Source: Pseudomonas sp. Irchel 3E20 (GTDB taxonomy: Bacteria; Pseudomonadota; Gammaproteobacteria; Pseudomonadales; Pseudomonadaceae). From it: a stretch of 64,000 nucleotides of DNA. Each line of letters opens with the position of its first letter. The stretch's first letter is position 1. The notes under the pieces are model-generated. The model made no database searches and was not told where the DNA came from. It saw nothing but the letters and a program-made list of their open reading frames with translations. Below, in pieces: positions 7,788-16,043 of this stretch. The position numbers and the translations under genes are program-made. The stretch is from assembly GCF_900187645.1 (NCBI RefSeq), contig NZ_FYEE01000015.1:1-64000 (forward strand). The letters are read 5' to 3'.

Positions 7788-7842
7788 GACTTTTCTAGCG
7801 GCGGTCTTTCGGCTAAGGTGGCGCCCCGATTTGGAGCCCCCG

Positions 7843-8136
7843 ATGCCACGTCCCGCCTGGTCCCTGTTTGCCTATCAACTGATCGAGCCTGATGAACAGC
7901 TGGATCTGTTCGCCTGCCAGGAAGTGCGGGTGCACCTGGTGACACGGCAGTTGGAACTGGGCGGCTCAGCGGATCGAACCCTGTGCGGCACCTTGCTGCC
8001 CGCGCAGCCGCGGTGGTCGGCGGTAGACCGCAAAATTTTCCAGGACCAACGCCTGTGCCCGCTATGTCGGGCTATCCTCGAATCCCAGAAGCGCGGTACG
8101 CCGCCGATCTGGCCGGAGCTGCGCTTCGAGCTGTAA
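7843..8136 (+). CDS. Conserved small cysteine-containing protein of unknown function
   Basis: This is a 97-residue protein with no recognised domain. Three cysteines sit in LCGTLLPA and LCPLCRAIL, a pattern that could bind a metal, with an isolated fourth in LFACQEV. It has no signal peptide or membrane segment. TTGGAG is spaced six bases before the ATG at 7843. It lies between tesA and the L,D-transpeptidase; I recall a hypothetical gene at the same place in P. aeruginosa, which supports it as real. No function can be assigned. Confidence 0.7.
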   Translation: MPRPAWSLFAYQLIEPDEQLDLFACQEVRVHLVTRQLELGGSADRTLCGTLLPAQPRWSAVDRKIFQDQRLCPLCRAILESQKRGTPPIWPELRFEL

Positions 8137-8228
8137 CCCGCCACCCCGCCCGCTGACACCCCCCAAGCCCCGGGCCGCGGTGTACAATCGCCTCTTTTGA
8201 CCTCTTGACCCTGCGAAGGACTTTCCGG

Positions 8229-9194
8229 ATGTTGCCGCGCTTTCCTGCCGTCACCCGCTGCCTGACCCTTGCCGCCCTGTGTGTGGCTGGCCCCGTTGCT
8301 GCCCTGGAGCTGCCGTTGCCGCCGCCGGGCGAAGACATCGTGGGCCAGGTGCAGGTCATCAAGGCCAAGTACGAAGACACTTTCGCCGACCTGGGCACCG
8401 CCTACGACCTGGGCTACCTGGAAATGGTCGCGGCCAATCCTGGGGTCGATCCGTGGTTGCCGGGGGCGGGTACCGAAGTCGTGTTGCCGACCCGCTTCAT
8501 CCTGCCGCCAGGGCCGCGCGAAGGCATCGTCATCAACCTGGCTGAATACCGCCTGTATTACTTCCCCAAGGGGCGGAACGTGGTCTACACGTTCCCGCTG
8601 GGTATCGGCCGCGAAGGCTGGGGCTCACCGATCGCCCACACCAGTATCGTAGCCAAGACGCCAAACCCGACCTGGACGCCGCCGGCCTCTATCAAGGCCG
8701 AGCACGCGGCTGATGGCGATCCGCTGCCTAACGTGGTGCCTGCCGGCCCGGACAATCCCTTGGGGCCTTTCAAGTTCACCCTGGGCACCCCGGGTTACCT
8801 GATCCATGGCTCGAACAAGAAGTTCGGCATCGGCATGCGCACCAGCCACGGCTGCTTCCGCATGCTCAACAATAACGTGCTGGAAATGGCGGGCATGGTG
8901 CCAGTCGGTACGTCCGTGCGGATCATCAGCGAGCCCTACAAGTTCGGCCTCAGTGGTGGCAAGGTGTACCTGGAGGCGCATACACCGCTGGATGACAAGG
9001 GCAACCCCTCGGTGGTGGACAAGCACACCGCCGTCATCAACGCCTTGCTCAAGCGTGAAGACCTGGCCAACAGCCTGCGCATGAACTGGGACGTGGTGCG
9101 TGACGTAGTCGCGGCCGAAGATGGCCTGCCGGTGGAGATTGCGGTGCCGACCACTGCGCCCATGATGAGCAGTACCCCGGTCGAGCTGCAGTAG
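8229..9194 (+). CDS. L,D-transpeptidase, ErfK/YbiS/YnhG family
   Basis: This 321-residue periplasmic enzyme probably cross-links peptidoglycan or attaches the lipoprotein OprI, encoded next door. It has a signal peptide (about residues 1-25, ending VAALE) and a LysM-like segment (about 45-85: YDLGYLEMVAANPGVDPWL). The YkuD catalytic domain carries HGSNKKFGIGM and SHGCFRML, with nucleophile C209. GAAGGA precedes the ATG at 8229 at good spacing. In E. coli the ErfK/YbiS/YcfS enzymes anchor Lpp to diaminopimelate; pairing with oprI, an Lpp homologue, suggests the same role here. That link is inference. Confidence 0.88.
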   Translation: MLPRFPAVTRCLTLAALCVAGPVAALELPLPPPGEDIVGQVQVIKAKYEDTFADLGTAYDLGYLEMVAANPGVDPWLPGAGTEVVLPTRFILPPGPREGIVINLAEYRLYYFPKGRNVVYTFPLGIGREGWGSPIAHTSIVAKTPNPTWTPPASIKAEHAADGDPLPNVVPAGPDNPLGPFKFTLGTPGYLIHGSNKKFGIGMRTSHGCFRMLNNNVLEMAGMVPVGTSVRIISEPYKFGLSGGKVYLEAHTPLDDKGNPSVVDKHTAVINALLKREDLANSLRMNWDVVRDVVAAEDGLPVEIAVPTTAPMMSSTPVELQ

Positions 9195-9207
9195 GCGCCT
9201 GCCTAGA

Positions 9208-9242
9208 GCCCGCCAGCACGGAGTCGTGTTGGCGGGTTTTTT
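9208..9242 (+). terminator. Rho-independent terminator after the L,D-transpeptidase gene
   Basis: CCCGCCAGCAC and GTGTTGGCGGG form an 11-bp stem with one G-T pair around a GGAGTC-type loop. Six T residues follow. Confidence 0.85.
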
Positions 9243-9263
9243 ATTGCCTGGGTAAAAAGCGGG

Positions 9264-9300
9264 CAATAAAAAAGCCGACCCAAAAATGGATCGGCTTGAT
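9264..9300 (-). terminator. Rho-independent terminator of oprI
   Basis: On the minus strand AAGCCGATCC pairs with GGGTCGGCTT and is followed by TTTTTTATT. It lies 19 bp beyond the oprI stop, back to back with the transpeptidase terminator. Confidence 0.85.
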
Positions 9301-9318
9301 AACAATCCCTAAGGACTA

Positions 9319-9570
9319 TTACTTGCGGCTAGCTTTTTCCAGCATACGCAGAGCGCGCTCGTTAGCTTCGTCAGCAGTCTGTTGTGCTTTTTGAGCAGCA
9401 GCCAGAGCTTCATCAGCTTTACGGTAGGCTTCGTCTGCACGAGCCTGGGAGCGAGCTGCTGCGTCTTCAGTTGCAGTCAGACGTGCTTCGGTTTCTTTGG
9501 AGACGCTGCTGCAACCGGTAGCCAGAACTGCGGCCAGAGCCAGAGCAGAGAATTTCAGAACGTTGTTCAT
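9319..9570 (-). CDS. oprI: Major outer-membrane lipoprotein OprI (Lpp homologue)
   Basis: This 83-residue lipoprotein is one of the most abundant proteins of Pseudomonas. The signal peptide ends in the lipobox ATGCSS, so C20 is lipidated. The rest is a long amphipathic helix of heptad-like alanine-rich repeats (RSQARADEAYRKADEAL). It ends in SRK, with the C-terminal lysine that can be joined to peptidoglycan. GGGGAA precedes the ATG at 9570. Codon use is strongly biased, as expected for very high expression. It converges on an L,D-transpeptidase gene whose product may attach it to the wall. Confidence 0.96.
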   Translation of the reverse strand: MNNVLKFSALALAAVLATGCSSVSKETEARLTATEDAAARSQARADEAYRKADEALAAAQKAQQTADEANERALRMLEKASRK

Positions 9571-10180
9571 CGTGTTCCCCTTCAAGGACTTTCAATTAAG
9601 TAGCCACTTCCTCAGAGTGAGGAAATAGCCGGCGTACATACTACCCATTACTTGTAGTAAGTAAACTGACGTAGCGCAAGAAGCAAAAAAATTGTAGGCG
9701 TTGATTCTTTTTTGAGCAACTTTTCACAGCGTTGTTTAAAAAAACGCAGGCCTGCGCTCCAGGCAGGGCGATGGTTGTAGGCGCCGTGCAGTGTTGCCAA
9801 CAGTCATTCTTTATTGATTTGTCTAGACTGTAGATTCTGAATCTGTGGTCGGGCTCTCGTATCTTTATCCATATTGAGGTGACTTTAAGAGTGCTGGTTC
9901 GTCTTAAGTGTCAATATCCGGCAATGTGCGGGCTATCGACCCGGCATATTGGGTCGAGCCCCTTCTATAGTCCCCCCGGCACGTTGGCCAGCCAACGTTG
10001 CAATGACGAGCGCGCCTTGAGCATTTGCGGCAATGGCGCCTACTATTTGATACGTGCTCGGCTGCGCAGAATCGACAGGTCTTGTTTGGTGCCTGGCAGG
10101 CACGGGGTGGCGTAGATGTTCCTTCGCCGGAAAAACATCGGTAAGGTAGGGTCGCTAACCCAGACCCGCGAGGAGTAGTG
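9571..10180. other. 610-bp gap between oprI and the GNAT gene, with palindromes
   Basis: I see no supported gene here. The left part must hold the oprI promoter (minus strand, AT-rich around 9630-9730). At 9937-9956, CGACCC and GGGTCG form a hairpin with an 8-nt loop. At 9981-9998, ACGTTGGC-CA-GCCAACGT is a perfect 18-bp palindrome. These could be operators or parts of a small RNA. A leader for the acetyltransferase gene lies at the right end. Confidence 0.5.
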
Positions 10181-10462
10181 ATGAGCGAGGCGTTGTCCAT
10201 CCACCATGACCAGGTTGGTCATCAGTTCGAGACCAATGTGGACGGTCATCGTGCCTACTTGACCTATATGGACCTGGGTAAACAGACCCTGGATATCTAT
10301 CGCACCTTTGTGCCCAACGCCCTGCGTGGGCGTGGTATCGCGGCGGCATTGACCGAGCAGGCGCTGGAATACGCCGATCGCATGGGCTACACGGTCATTC
10401 CTTCTTGCTCTTATGTAGAGCGCTACATGGAGCGGCATCAGCGACACGCGGCGAAACTCTGA
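10181..10462 (+). CDS. Small GNAT-type N-acetyltransferase (YjdJ/COG2388 group)
   Basis: This 93-residue protein belongs to the short GCN5-related acetyltransferases. The acetyl-CoA loop is VPNALRGRGIAAALTEQAL (about residues 44-62). It is followed by the YADRMGYTVIPSCSYVERYM segment typical of COG2388, where a Cys-Ser-Tyr motif lines the active site. It lacks the early strands of full GNATs, as usual for this group. GAGGAG precedes the ATG at 10181. The substrate is unknown and nothing nearby suggests one. A strong terminator follows 36 bp after the stop. Confidence 0.8.
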   Translation: MSEALSIHHDQVGHQFETNVDGHRAYLTYMDLGKQTLDIYRTFVPNALRGRGIAAALTEQALEYADRMGYTVIPSCSYVERYMERHQRHAAKL

Positions 10463-10497
10463 CTTCACGCGCTCACCGCAAGCGAATGCCGTGACCG

Positions 10498-10533
10498 AAC
10501 GCCTCGCCCCCTTCACCGGGGGCGGGGCGTTTT
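10498..10533 (+). terminator. Rho-independent terminator after the GNAT gene
   Basis: AACGCCTCGCCCCC and GGGGGCGGGGCGTT form a long GC stem with a TTCACC loop and a short T-run (TTTT). The loop side matches well except for one bulge. Confidence 0.8.
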
Positions 10534-10757
10534 GCTATGGGAAGCATGCCTGGCCCTCTGCGGGAAAAGTAGGCACATCCTGACTGCGCATTGGCTCCTT
10601 GGGCCATATTTCTGGCTTTTTCGGTCACGATCCCGAGATTGTGTTTCAAGGGGTTAGGAATGGCTGTTTCCGACGCCTTTAGGGGCTTCAGTGACGGGGC
10701 ACCTGTGCTTAACTTCTTTTTTTGGAAACAAAACAAACAGTTAGGAATCGCTTACTC

Positions 10758-12140
10758 ATGGATCTGAAGATTGATCGGCAGGCGCTCGTGCCCGTGGTGC
10801 AGCAAATCGTCAACGGATTGGCCAGTTGGATCCGCCAGGACAACGTGCAACCGGGAACGCGCCTGCCCTCCATTCGGCAACTGGCCAGGGAGAATTTGCT
10901 TAGCCAGTCCTGTGTGGTGCAAGCCTATGAGCGAATGGTTGCCCAGGGCGTGCTGGCTTCGCGCCATGGCCTGGGCTTTTACGTGGCCTGCGCGACTTCG
11001 CTCACGGAGCGCGAAGCTGCGCCTGCGGGCGCAGAACTGGCGTGGGGGCGGGTGGACGAGAGCCCGATGGGCGAATTGAAACTGGGATGCGGCTGGCTTC
11101 CGGAGAGTTGGCGCGAAACGGATGACCTCAGCTATGCGATCCGTGAAGTCACCCGCACTGACATGGCGGGGCTCTTTAGCTACAGCACGCCCCTGGGGTT
11201 GCCGGCCTTGCGCCAGCAGCTACGCCGGCACCTCAAGCAGGTCGACATTTGCGTGCAAGAGCAGCAGATCCTGACCACCCAGGGCGCCAGCCACGGCCTC
11301 GACCTGTTGGTGCGGACCCTGTTGCGCCCAGGCGATTGCGTGGTGATTGAACGCCCCGGTTTTGCCAACCTCCATCGCCTGCTCACGTTTTGCGGTGCCA
11401 CGCTGTTGGAGGTTGCGCGTACCCGCACCGGCCCGGATCTGGAGGAGCTCGAACGTTTGCTGGCTGAGCACCGGCCCCGAGCGGTGTTCATTAATAGCCT
11501 GTACCACAACCCCACCGGCAGCAGCCTCACGCCCACGGTTGCTCGGCGTCTGCTGCAATTGGCCAGCGAATACGATTGCTACCTGGTCGAAGACGATGCC
11601 TACGCCGACTTCCAGAACGGCTCATTCGCTCGGCTCGCGGCGATGGACACCGAGGGCCGGGTGATCTACATCGCCAGCCTGTCCAAAACCCTGAGTAGCT
11701 CATTGCGCTTGGGTTACCTGGTCGCCAGCCCCGAGCTGGTGGCACGCCTGGCTGAGGTCAAGATGATTACCAGCCTGGGCACCTCGCGGTTCTGTGAGTC
11801 TGTGGTGGCGAGCATGTTGGCCACCGGGGCTTATCGAAAGCTGACCCAGCGCTTGCGCCAGCGCCTCAATAAGGAAATGGCGGCCACGTTGCAAGCCCTC
11901 GAAGATGCCGAGTGGGAGGTGTTCACCCGCCCTACCGGCGGCATGTTCATCTGGGCACGGCCGGCGAAGGGCGATGAGGCGCAGGTGCGCGAGCAGGCCA
12001 CTAGATGCGGCGTGCTGCCGTCGATGGGCGATGCGTTCCATGTGCAGGCCGAGTCTAGCCCTTGGCTGCGGATCAATGTGGCCTATGCCGGCGACCCGCG
12101 GGCCCTGGCATTCTTCCAGGCAATGTTGCCGTCGCAGTGA
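10758..12140 (+). CDS. MocR-type regulator (GntR HTH + class I aminotransferase fold)
   Basis: This is a 460-residue PLP-dependent regulator. The N-terminal GntR winged helix covers about residues 10-80 (GTRLPSIRQLARENLLSQ, RHGLGFYV). The aminotransferase-like domain follows, with the PLP lysine K310 in ASLSKTLSSSLRLGY and the upstream motifs SLYHNPTGSS and LVEDDAYADF. MocR proteins control B6, GABA or amino-acid genes, and their targets usually lie next to them; here no obvious target is adjacent. TAGGAA precedes the ATG at 10758. An aminotransferase activity cannot be excluded from sequence. Confidence 0.88.
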   Translation: MDLKIDRQALVPVVQQIVNGLASWIRQDNVQPGTRLPSIRQLARENLLSQSCVVQAYERMVAQGVLASRHGLGFYVACATSLTEREAAPAGAELAWGRVDESPMGELKLGCGWLPESWRETDDLSYAIREVTRTDMAGLFSYSTPLGLPALRQQLRRHLKQVDICVQEQQILTTQGASHGLDLLVRTLLRPGDCVVIERPGFANLHRLLTFCGATLLEVARTRTGPDLEELERLLAEHRPRAVFINSLYHNPTGSSLTPTVARRLLQLASEYDCYLVEDDAYADFQNGSFARLAAMDTEGRVIYIASLSKTLSSSLRLGYLVASPELVARLAEVKMITSLGTSRFCESVVASMLATGAYRKLTQRLRQRLNKEMAATLQALEDAEWEVFTRPTGGMFIWARPAKGDEAQVREQATRCGVLPSMGDAFHVQAESSPWLRINVAYAGDPRALAFFQAMLPSQ

Positions 12141-12284
12141 TGCGCACTGTCCTGAAAACGACCTCGGCATAGCTTTTTGCCATTATTGCGATGGCTAAGG
12201 CTTGTGCTCGGGGTTGGCCCGTTGCGACTCTGCAGGTAGAGAAATGGCGTATTGCCATTGAGCAAGGCAAGGGGACCGCACGCA

Positions 12285-14246
12285 ATGAATACGGCCATTG
12301 AAGGGCGTTTCGCCAACCTGGGCATGGCGAAGAAGCTGGCGATCGGTTTTGTGCTGGTGTTGTTGCTGACCGCTGTGGTGGCGGTCATAGGTGTGTGGTC
12401 CCTGCAGGCCATTGGCCGCCAGTTCGACGGGCTCAAACAAATGTCTTCCCTTAATAGCCGTTTGCTCGCGGTGCGACTGCTGGAGCAGGACTACGCCTTG
12501 CGTGGTGACCCGAAAACCGTCGAAGCCCTGCACGAAGGCACAGACGCCTTGGTGGTGCAGGCGCGGCAGCTCAAGGCCGATTCGCCCGCCAACGGTCAGC
12601 TTATGGCGGCGGTCGAGCAATCCCTGGGCGCCTATCGCCAGGCCTTCGACGAGTTTGTCGATTTGACTCAAGCCAAGGAACTGGCCCTGGAAATGGCCAG
12701 TTGGTCGGTGTCCAGCGTGGCCAATAACCTGGACGTGCTCCAGGCCGGCCTGATCGATGATGGCACTTACACCCTTAAGGAAACCCAGGGCAAGGACGGC
12801 GCCGCATTCGTCGAGCAGGCAAGCCAGATCAGCCAGGTGTCGAAATTAATGCTGCAAGCGATGAACGAAGCGCGGCTGCGCCTGGATCAGAACCGCAAGG
12901 GCGAGGACGCCGCGCAAGGCCAGATCGAGCAAGCGCAGCAGGCGCTGGCACAGGTCGAGCAGCTCAAAGGCTTGGTTACGGACGACGGTTACCGGACTGT
13001 ATTGGGCGAGGTGTCTGGGCACATCGCCAGCTTCGGTGAAAAACTCAGTGAATACACGGCGCTGCTGGCCCGGGAGAACCTGGTGTACCAGCAATTGCAC
13101 GAGCGGGCCGCCGAGGTGGTGGCGCGGGTCGATCAGGCCTATGGCGTCGAGGACCAGGCCATGCAGGCGCGCATCAAACAGAGCATGTTGTTGATTAGCG
13201 CGTCCTCGGTGCTGGCGTTGCTGGTGGGGTTGCTGGCGGCATGGGGGATCACCCGTTTGATCGTGGCGCCGTTGCGCAGCGTGATTGCGGTTGCCCAGCG
13301 CATCGCCGCGGGGGACTTGACGGCCATGGCTCCCGTCACCCGGCGCGATGAAATGGGCCAGTTGATGCAGGCCATGGCGCAGATGGGCGAGGACCTGAGC
13401 CGCATGGTCAGCGGGTTGCAGGTAGGCATCGAACAATTGGCCGGTGCAGCCCAGTCGCTGTCGGCGGTCACCGAGCAGACGCACCGGGAAGTCAGTAGCC
13501 AAAAAGAAGAAACCGAACAAGTGGCGACGGCCATGAACCAGATGACCGCCACCGTGCATGATGTGGCGCGCAACGCCGAACAAGCGGCCCAGGCGGCGCA
13601 GACTGCGGACGACAAGGTCGAGGGCGGCCAGCAGGTGGTGCGCCAGAGTTTGCAGCGCATCGAGCAACTGGCGGGTTCGGCCACGGCGGCCAGTAACAGC
13701 ATCGAGAGCCTCAGTGCGCAGATCCAGAACATCGGTACGGTGCTGGAGGTCATCAAGAGCGTGGCCGAGCAGACCAACCTGCTGGCGCTGAACGCGGCCA
13801 TCGAGGCGGCGCGCGCGGGCGAGCAGGGCAGGGGCTTTGCCGTGGTCGCGGACGAGGTGCGCGCGCTGGCCCGGCGTACGCAGCAATCGACCGAGGAAAT
13901 CGAACGCCTGGTCAGTACCTTGCGCGCAGCGGCGAGTGCTTCGGTGCAGCAGATCCAAGGCAGTGGTGAGTTGGTGAAGCTGGCTGTCAGCGATGCATTG
14001 CAGACCGAGAGTGCCTTGGGCAGCATTGCGGCGGCAGTGTCGTTGATCCAGCAAATGAATCAGCAGATTGCGGCGGCGGCGCAGCAGCAGAGTTCGGTGG
14101 CCGAGGAAATCAACCGCAGCGTCACCAGCATCCGCGCCAGTGCCGAGCATTCGTCACTGGCGATGCAGGGCAATGCCACCTCGAGCATCGAGTTGGCGCA
14201 GTTGGGCGGGCAATTGCAGGGGATGGTGGAGCACTTTCGCCTGTAG
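12285..14246 (+). CDS. Methyl-accepting chemotaxis protein with HBM-type sensor domain
   Basis: This is a 653-residue chemoreceptor. A first membrane helix (about residues 15-38: KKLAIGFVLVLLLTAVVAVI) and an all-helical periplasmic domain of about 250 residues come first. The domain's size and early motif (LNSRLLAVRLLEQDYALRGD) fit the helical bimodular HBM sensors typified by McpS of P. putida. A second membrane helix (about 305-325), a HAMP domain and a signalling domain follow, with the hairpin tip EQTNLLALNAAIEAARAGEQ. It ends without a CheR-binding pentapeptide. McpS senses TCA intermediates; the ligand here is unknown. No che genes are nearby. Confidence 0.9.
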   Translation: MNTAIEGRFANLGMAKKLAIGFVLVLLLTAVVAVIGVWSLQAIGRQFDGLKQMSSLNSRLLAVRLLEQDYALRGDPKTVEALHEGTDALVVQARQLKADSPANGQLMAAVEQSLGAYRQAFDEFVDLTQAKELALEMASWSVSSVANNLDVLQAGLIDDGTYTLKETQGKDGAAFVEQASQISQVSKLMLQAMNEARLRLDQNRKGEDAAQGQIEQAQQALAQVEQLKGLVTDDGYRTVLGEVSGHIASFGEKLSEYTALLARENLVYQQLHERAAEVVARVDQAYGVEDQAMQARIKQSMLLISASSVLALLVGLLAAWGITRLIVAPLRSVIAVAQRIAAGDLTAMAPVTRRDEMGQLMQAMAQMGEDLSRMVSGLQVGIEQLAGAAQSLSAVTEQTHREVSSQKEETEQVATAMNQMTATVHDVARNAEQAAQAAQTADDKVEGGQQVVRQSLQRIEQLAGSATAASNSIESLSAQIQNIGTVLEVIKSVAEQTNLLALNAAIEAARAGEQGRGFAVVADEVRALARRTQQSTEEIERLVSTLRAAASASVQQIQGSGELVKLAVSDALQTESALGSIAAAVSLIQQMNQQIAAAAQQQSSVAEEINRSVTSIRASAEHSSLAMQGNATSSIELAQLGGQLQGMVEHFRL

Positions 14247-14275
14247 CAGGCCGGTATTGCGGGCGGGGGGAGAGC

Positions 14276-14305
14276 GCCCGCCCACGTCGGTGAGCGTGGG
14301 CGGGC
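14276..14305. terminator. Hairpin between convergent genes
   Basis: GCCCGCCCACG and CGTGGGCGGGC are a perfect 11-bp stem with an 8-nt loop. It lies between the convergent ends of the chemoreceptor gene and the 14314-15084 gene. There is no T-run, so it may protect 3' ends or act with Rho. Confidence 0.55.
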
Positions 14306-14313
14306 ATTGGCCG

Positions 14314-15084
14314 TCAGTCGTAGATGACTTTCTTCTTCCAGTCGGCGTCGGCTTCTGCCGCTTTGAGGCCTTCGGTCAGTTCGTTGGCTTCGTCTTCGGT
14401 AGGCTGGATGTTGGTCAGCACCATGGAGTTAGCGCGGGCCAGGAGTTTTTCCAGGTACTTGAGCTGCTCGTTGTACACCGCCGGGTCCGGCTGCTTGCGC
14501 AGGTATTGGGCGCCGCGCTCGAACGCCAGGCGAGCCTGGCCCGGTTGGTTTTGCTGCAGGGCGTGCTGGCCCAGGTTATTGAAGAACTCGATGTGCAGCA
14601 GCACCAGCAGGTGGCGAATTTCCCGCAGCCAGTGCTTGGCCTCGTTGGTGGGCAGAAAGCCATCTTGCACCGCGCGAGTGACCTGGCCGTGCAGCGCTTC
14701 GAGCAGGAAACGCACGTCCTTGGCCTTGGCTTCGGTCAGGATCGGCCCCGGCGGGTTGTTGACCGGGATCGATTCGCCCTGGGCCACCAACGCCTGGAGT
14801 TCGGCAATCCGCGCTTTGATGGACGGGTCGGACTTGTTCAGGTTGAGCAGGCGCTGGGTGACATTGAGTTCCAGGCGCGTGAGCAGCAACTTGAGGGCTG
14901 GCGTCATCAACTGGCCGGGAAAGGTCTCGGTGATTTCGCCGCAACGGCGGATACGGTCATTGAGTTCTACCCGGGTACGCGCCTTTTCCAGTTTGTTGTT
15001 TTCCACCACATGGTTCATGTAGCCAATGGCAATCAATAGGACAATCCCGGCTATGACTAGCAGGGCGATCATGAGTGGTGTCAC
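14314..15084 (-). CDS. Membrane-anchored helical protein of unknown function
   Basis: This 256-residue protein starts with one membrane helix (about residues 4-24: LMIALLVIAGIVLLIAIGY), and the rest is soluble and helical. The later part (ALQQNQPGQARLAFERGAQYL) looks like a TPR-type helix pair. The most likely topology puts the bulk in the cytoplasm or periplasm; I cannot tell which. The GTG at 15084 is chosen because AGAGG lies a suitable distance upstream; the ATG at 15072 has none and would trim four residues. I do not recognise a named family, though I believe it is conserved in Pseudomonas. Confidence 0.7.
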   Translation of the reverse strand: MTPLMIALLVIAGIVLLIAIGYMNHVVENNKLEKARTRVELNDRIRRCGEITETFPGQLMTPALKLLLTRLELNVTQRLLNLNKSDPSIKARIAELQALVAQGESIPVNNPPGPILTEAKAKDVRFLLEALHGQVTRAVQDGFLPTNEAKHWLREIRHLLVLLHIEFFNNLGQHALQQNQPGQARLAFERGAQYLRKQPDPAVYNEQLKYLEKLLARANSMVLTNIQPTEDEANELTEGLKAAEADADWKKKVIYD

Positions 15085-15444
15085 CGGTAAGGCCTCTTCA
15101 GGGGATTGGCGTGCGAGTGTAGTGGCTTAGCCTATAGGCGCATAGGCCCGTACGACGAGTTGGAGCCGGTCGCTTCGCTGCTTATATAAGGGTAGTAAAC
15201 GATGGGTGCACTTTGCCATCATCTGGCTCGGTGAACTATAGCGTCTTGTCGGGCGCCAGAATATAGGCGCCAAACACCGGGCGGCACAAATCCCGGGGAG
15301 CGCCCTGAAACCACCCCGAAGTCATTGATTTAAATAAATTTATAGTTGGGGGTTGACGACCCCCCAATCCATCCATAGAATGCGCGCCACTTACAGCGTA
15401 AAGCACACAGCAAACACGCAGTAAGCAGTGAATGTTGTACGTGT
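15085..15444. other. 360-bp gap upstream of the tRNA cluster
   Basis: It holds the start region of the leftward anchored-protein gene, an AT-rich stretch (about 15325-15348: TTTAAATAAATTTATAG) just before the tRNA promoter, and the tRNA leader. The AT-rich block directly upstream of the -35 box is placed like an UP element. I see no gene. Confidence 0.5.
15353..15381 (+). promoter_or_regulatory. Promoter of the tRNA cluster with a stringent-type discriminator
   Basis: TTGACG (15353-15358) and TAGAAT (15376-15381) are spaced 17 bp apart. They are followed by GCGCGCC, a GC-rich discriminator of the kind repressed by ppGpp/DksA at stable-RNA promoters. An AT-rich block precedes the -35 box. Confidence 0.8.
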
Positions 15445-15520
15445 GTCCCCTTCGTCTAGTGGCCTAGGACACCGCCCTTTCACGGCGGTAACAGGGGTTC
15501 GAGTCCCCTAGGGGACGCCA
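15445..15520 (+). tRNA. tRNA-Glu (TTC), copy 1
   Basis: This is a 76-nt cloverleaf with acceptor GTCCCCT pairing with the 3' GGGGAC stem, D-arm, anticodon stem CCGCC/GGCGG and anticodon TTC at 15479-15481. The TTCGAGTC T-loop is intact and CCA is encoded (ACGCCA end). It is the first gene of the cluster. Confidence 0.96.
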
Positions 15521-15522
15521 TT

Positions 15523-15598
<76 letters not shown>

Positions 15599-15702
15599 TT
15601 TTTAAACGGTGTTGCTTTCGGGCGGCACTGAGTGAAACCAGGACCAAGCCTTCGGGTGAGGGTCTGGGCACTGGGATACACACCATGTGTTCCAGTTAGC
15701 GT

Positions 15703-15778
15703 GTCCCCTTCGTCTAGTGGCCTAGGACACCGCCCTTTCACGGCGGTAACAGGGGTTCGAGTCCCCTAGGGGACGCCA
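15703..15778 (+). tRNA. tRNA-Glu (TTC), copy 2
   Basis: It is identical in sequence to the copy at 15445-15520, including the encoded CCA. A spacer of 104 nt separates it from the first tRNA-Gly. Confidence 0.96.
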
Positions 15779-15781
15779 TTT

Positions 15782-15857
<76 letters not shown>

Positions 15858-15863
15858 TTTCAC

Positions 15864-15895
15864 GAAAACGCCGCTCAATAGAGCGGCGTTTTTGT
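15864..15895 (+). terminator. Rho-independent terminator of the tRNA cluster
   Basis: AAAACGCCGCTC and GAGCGGCGTTTTT form a 12-bp stem around an AATA loop with a T-run. It starts six bases after the last tRNA. Confidence 0.9.
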
Positions 15896-15920
15896 TTGTG
15901 CGCGATTTGTCGATTTCGGT

Positions 15921-15939
15921 GTTAATGAGACGTATTATC
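15921..15939 (+). promoter_or_regulatory. Fur box upstream of the TonB-dependent receptor
   Basis: The 19-bp site begins GTTAATGAGA and ends in TATTATC. It matches 14 of 19 positions of the consensus GATAATGATAATCATTATC, counted by eye. It lies about 105 bp before the receptor ATG, as expected for iron repression. Confidence 0.65.
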
Positions 15940-16043
15940 AATCTTGTTTCTCTGCGCTTGCTTTTCCCTTAGACTCCGCCCCGCTGGCGCCAAGTGCCAG
16001 TTTGCAGACAAAAAAACAACGATCTGTCGCAGGGGAGCAGGGC

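Noticed and set aside
10473..10736. Minus-strand frame between the GNAT and MocR-type genes
   Set aside because: It starts in the MocR gene's upstream region, spans the GNAT terminator and lacks a ribosome-binding site or homology.
14276..14305. Simple Rho-independent terminator for the chemoreceptor gene
   Set aside because: The stem is perfect but no T-run follows on either strand, so it is listed only as a hairpin between convergent genes.
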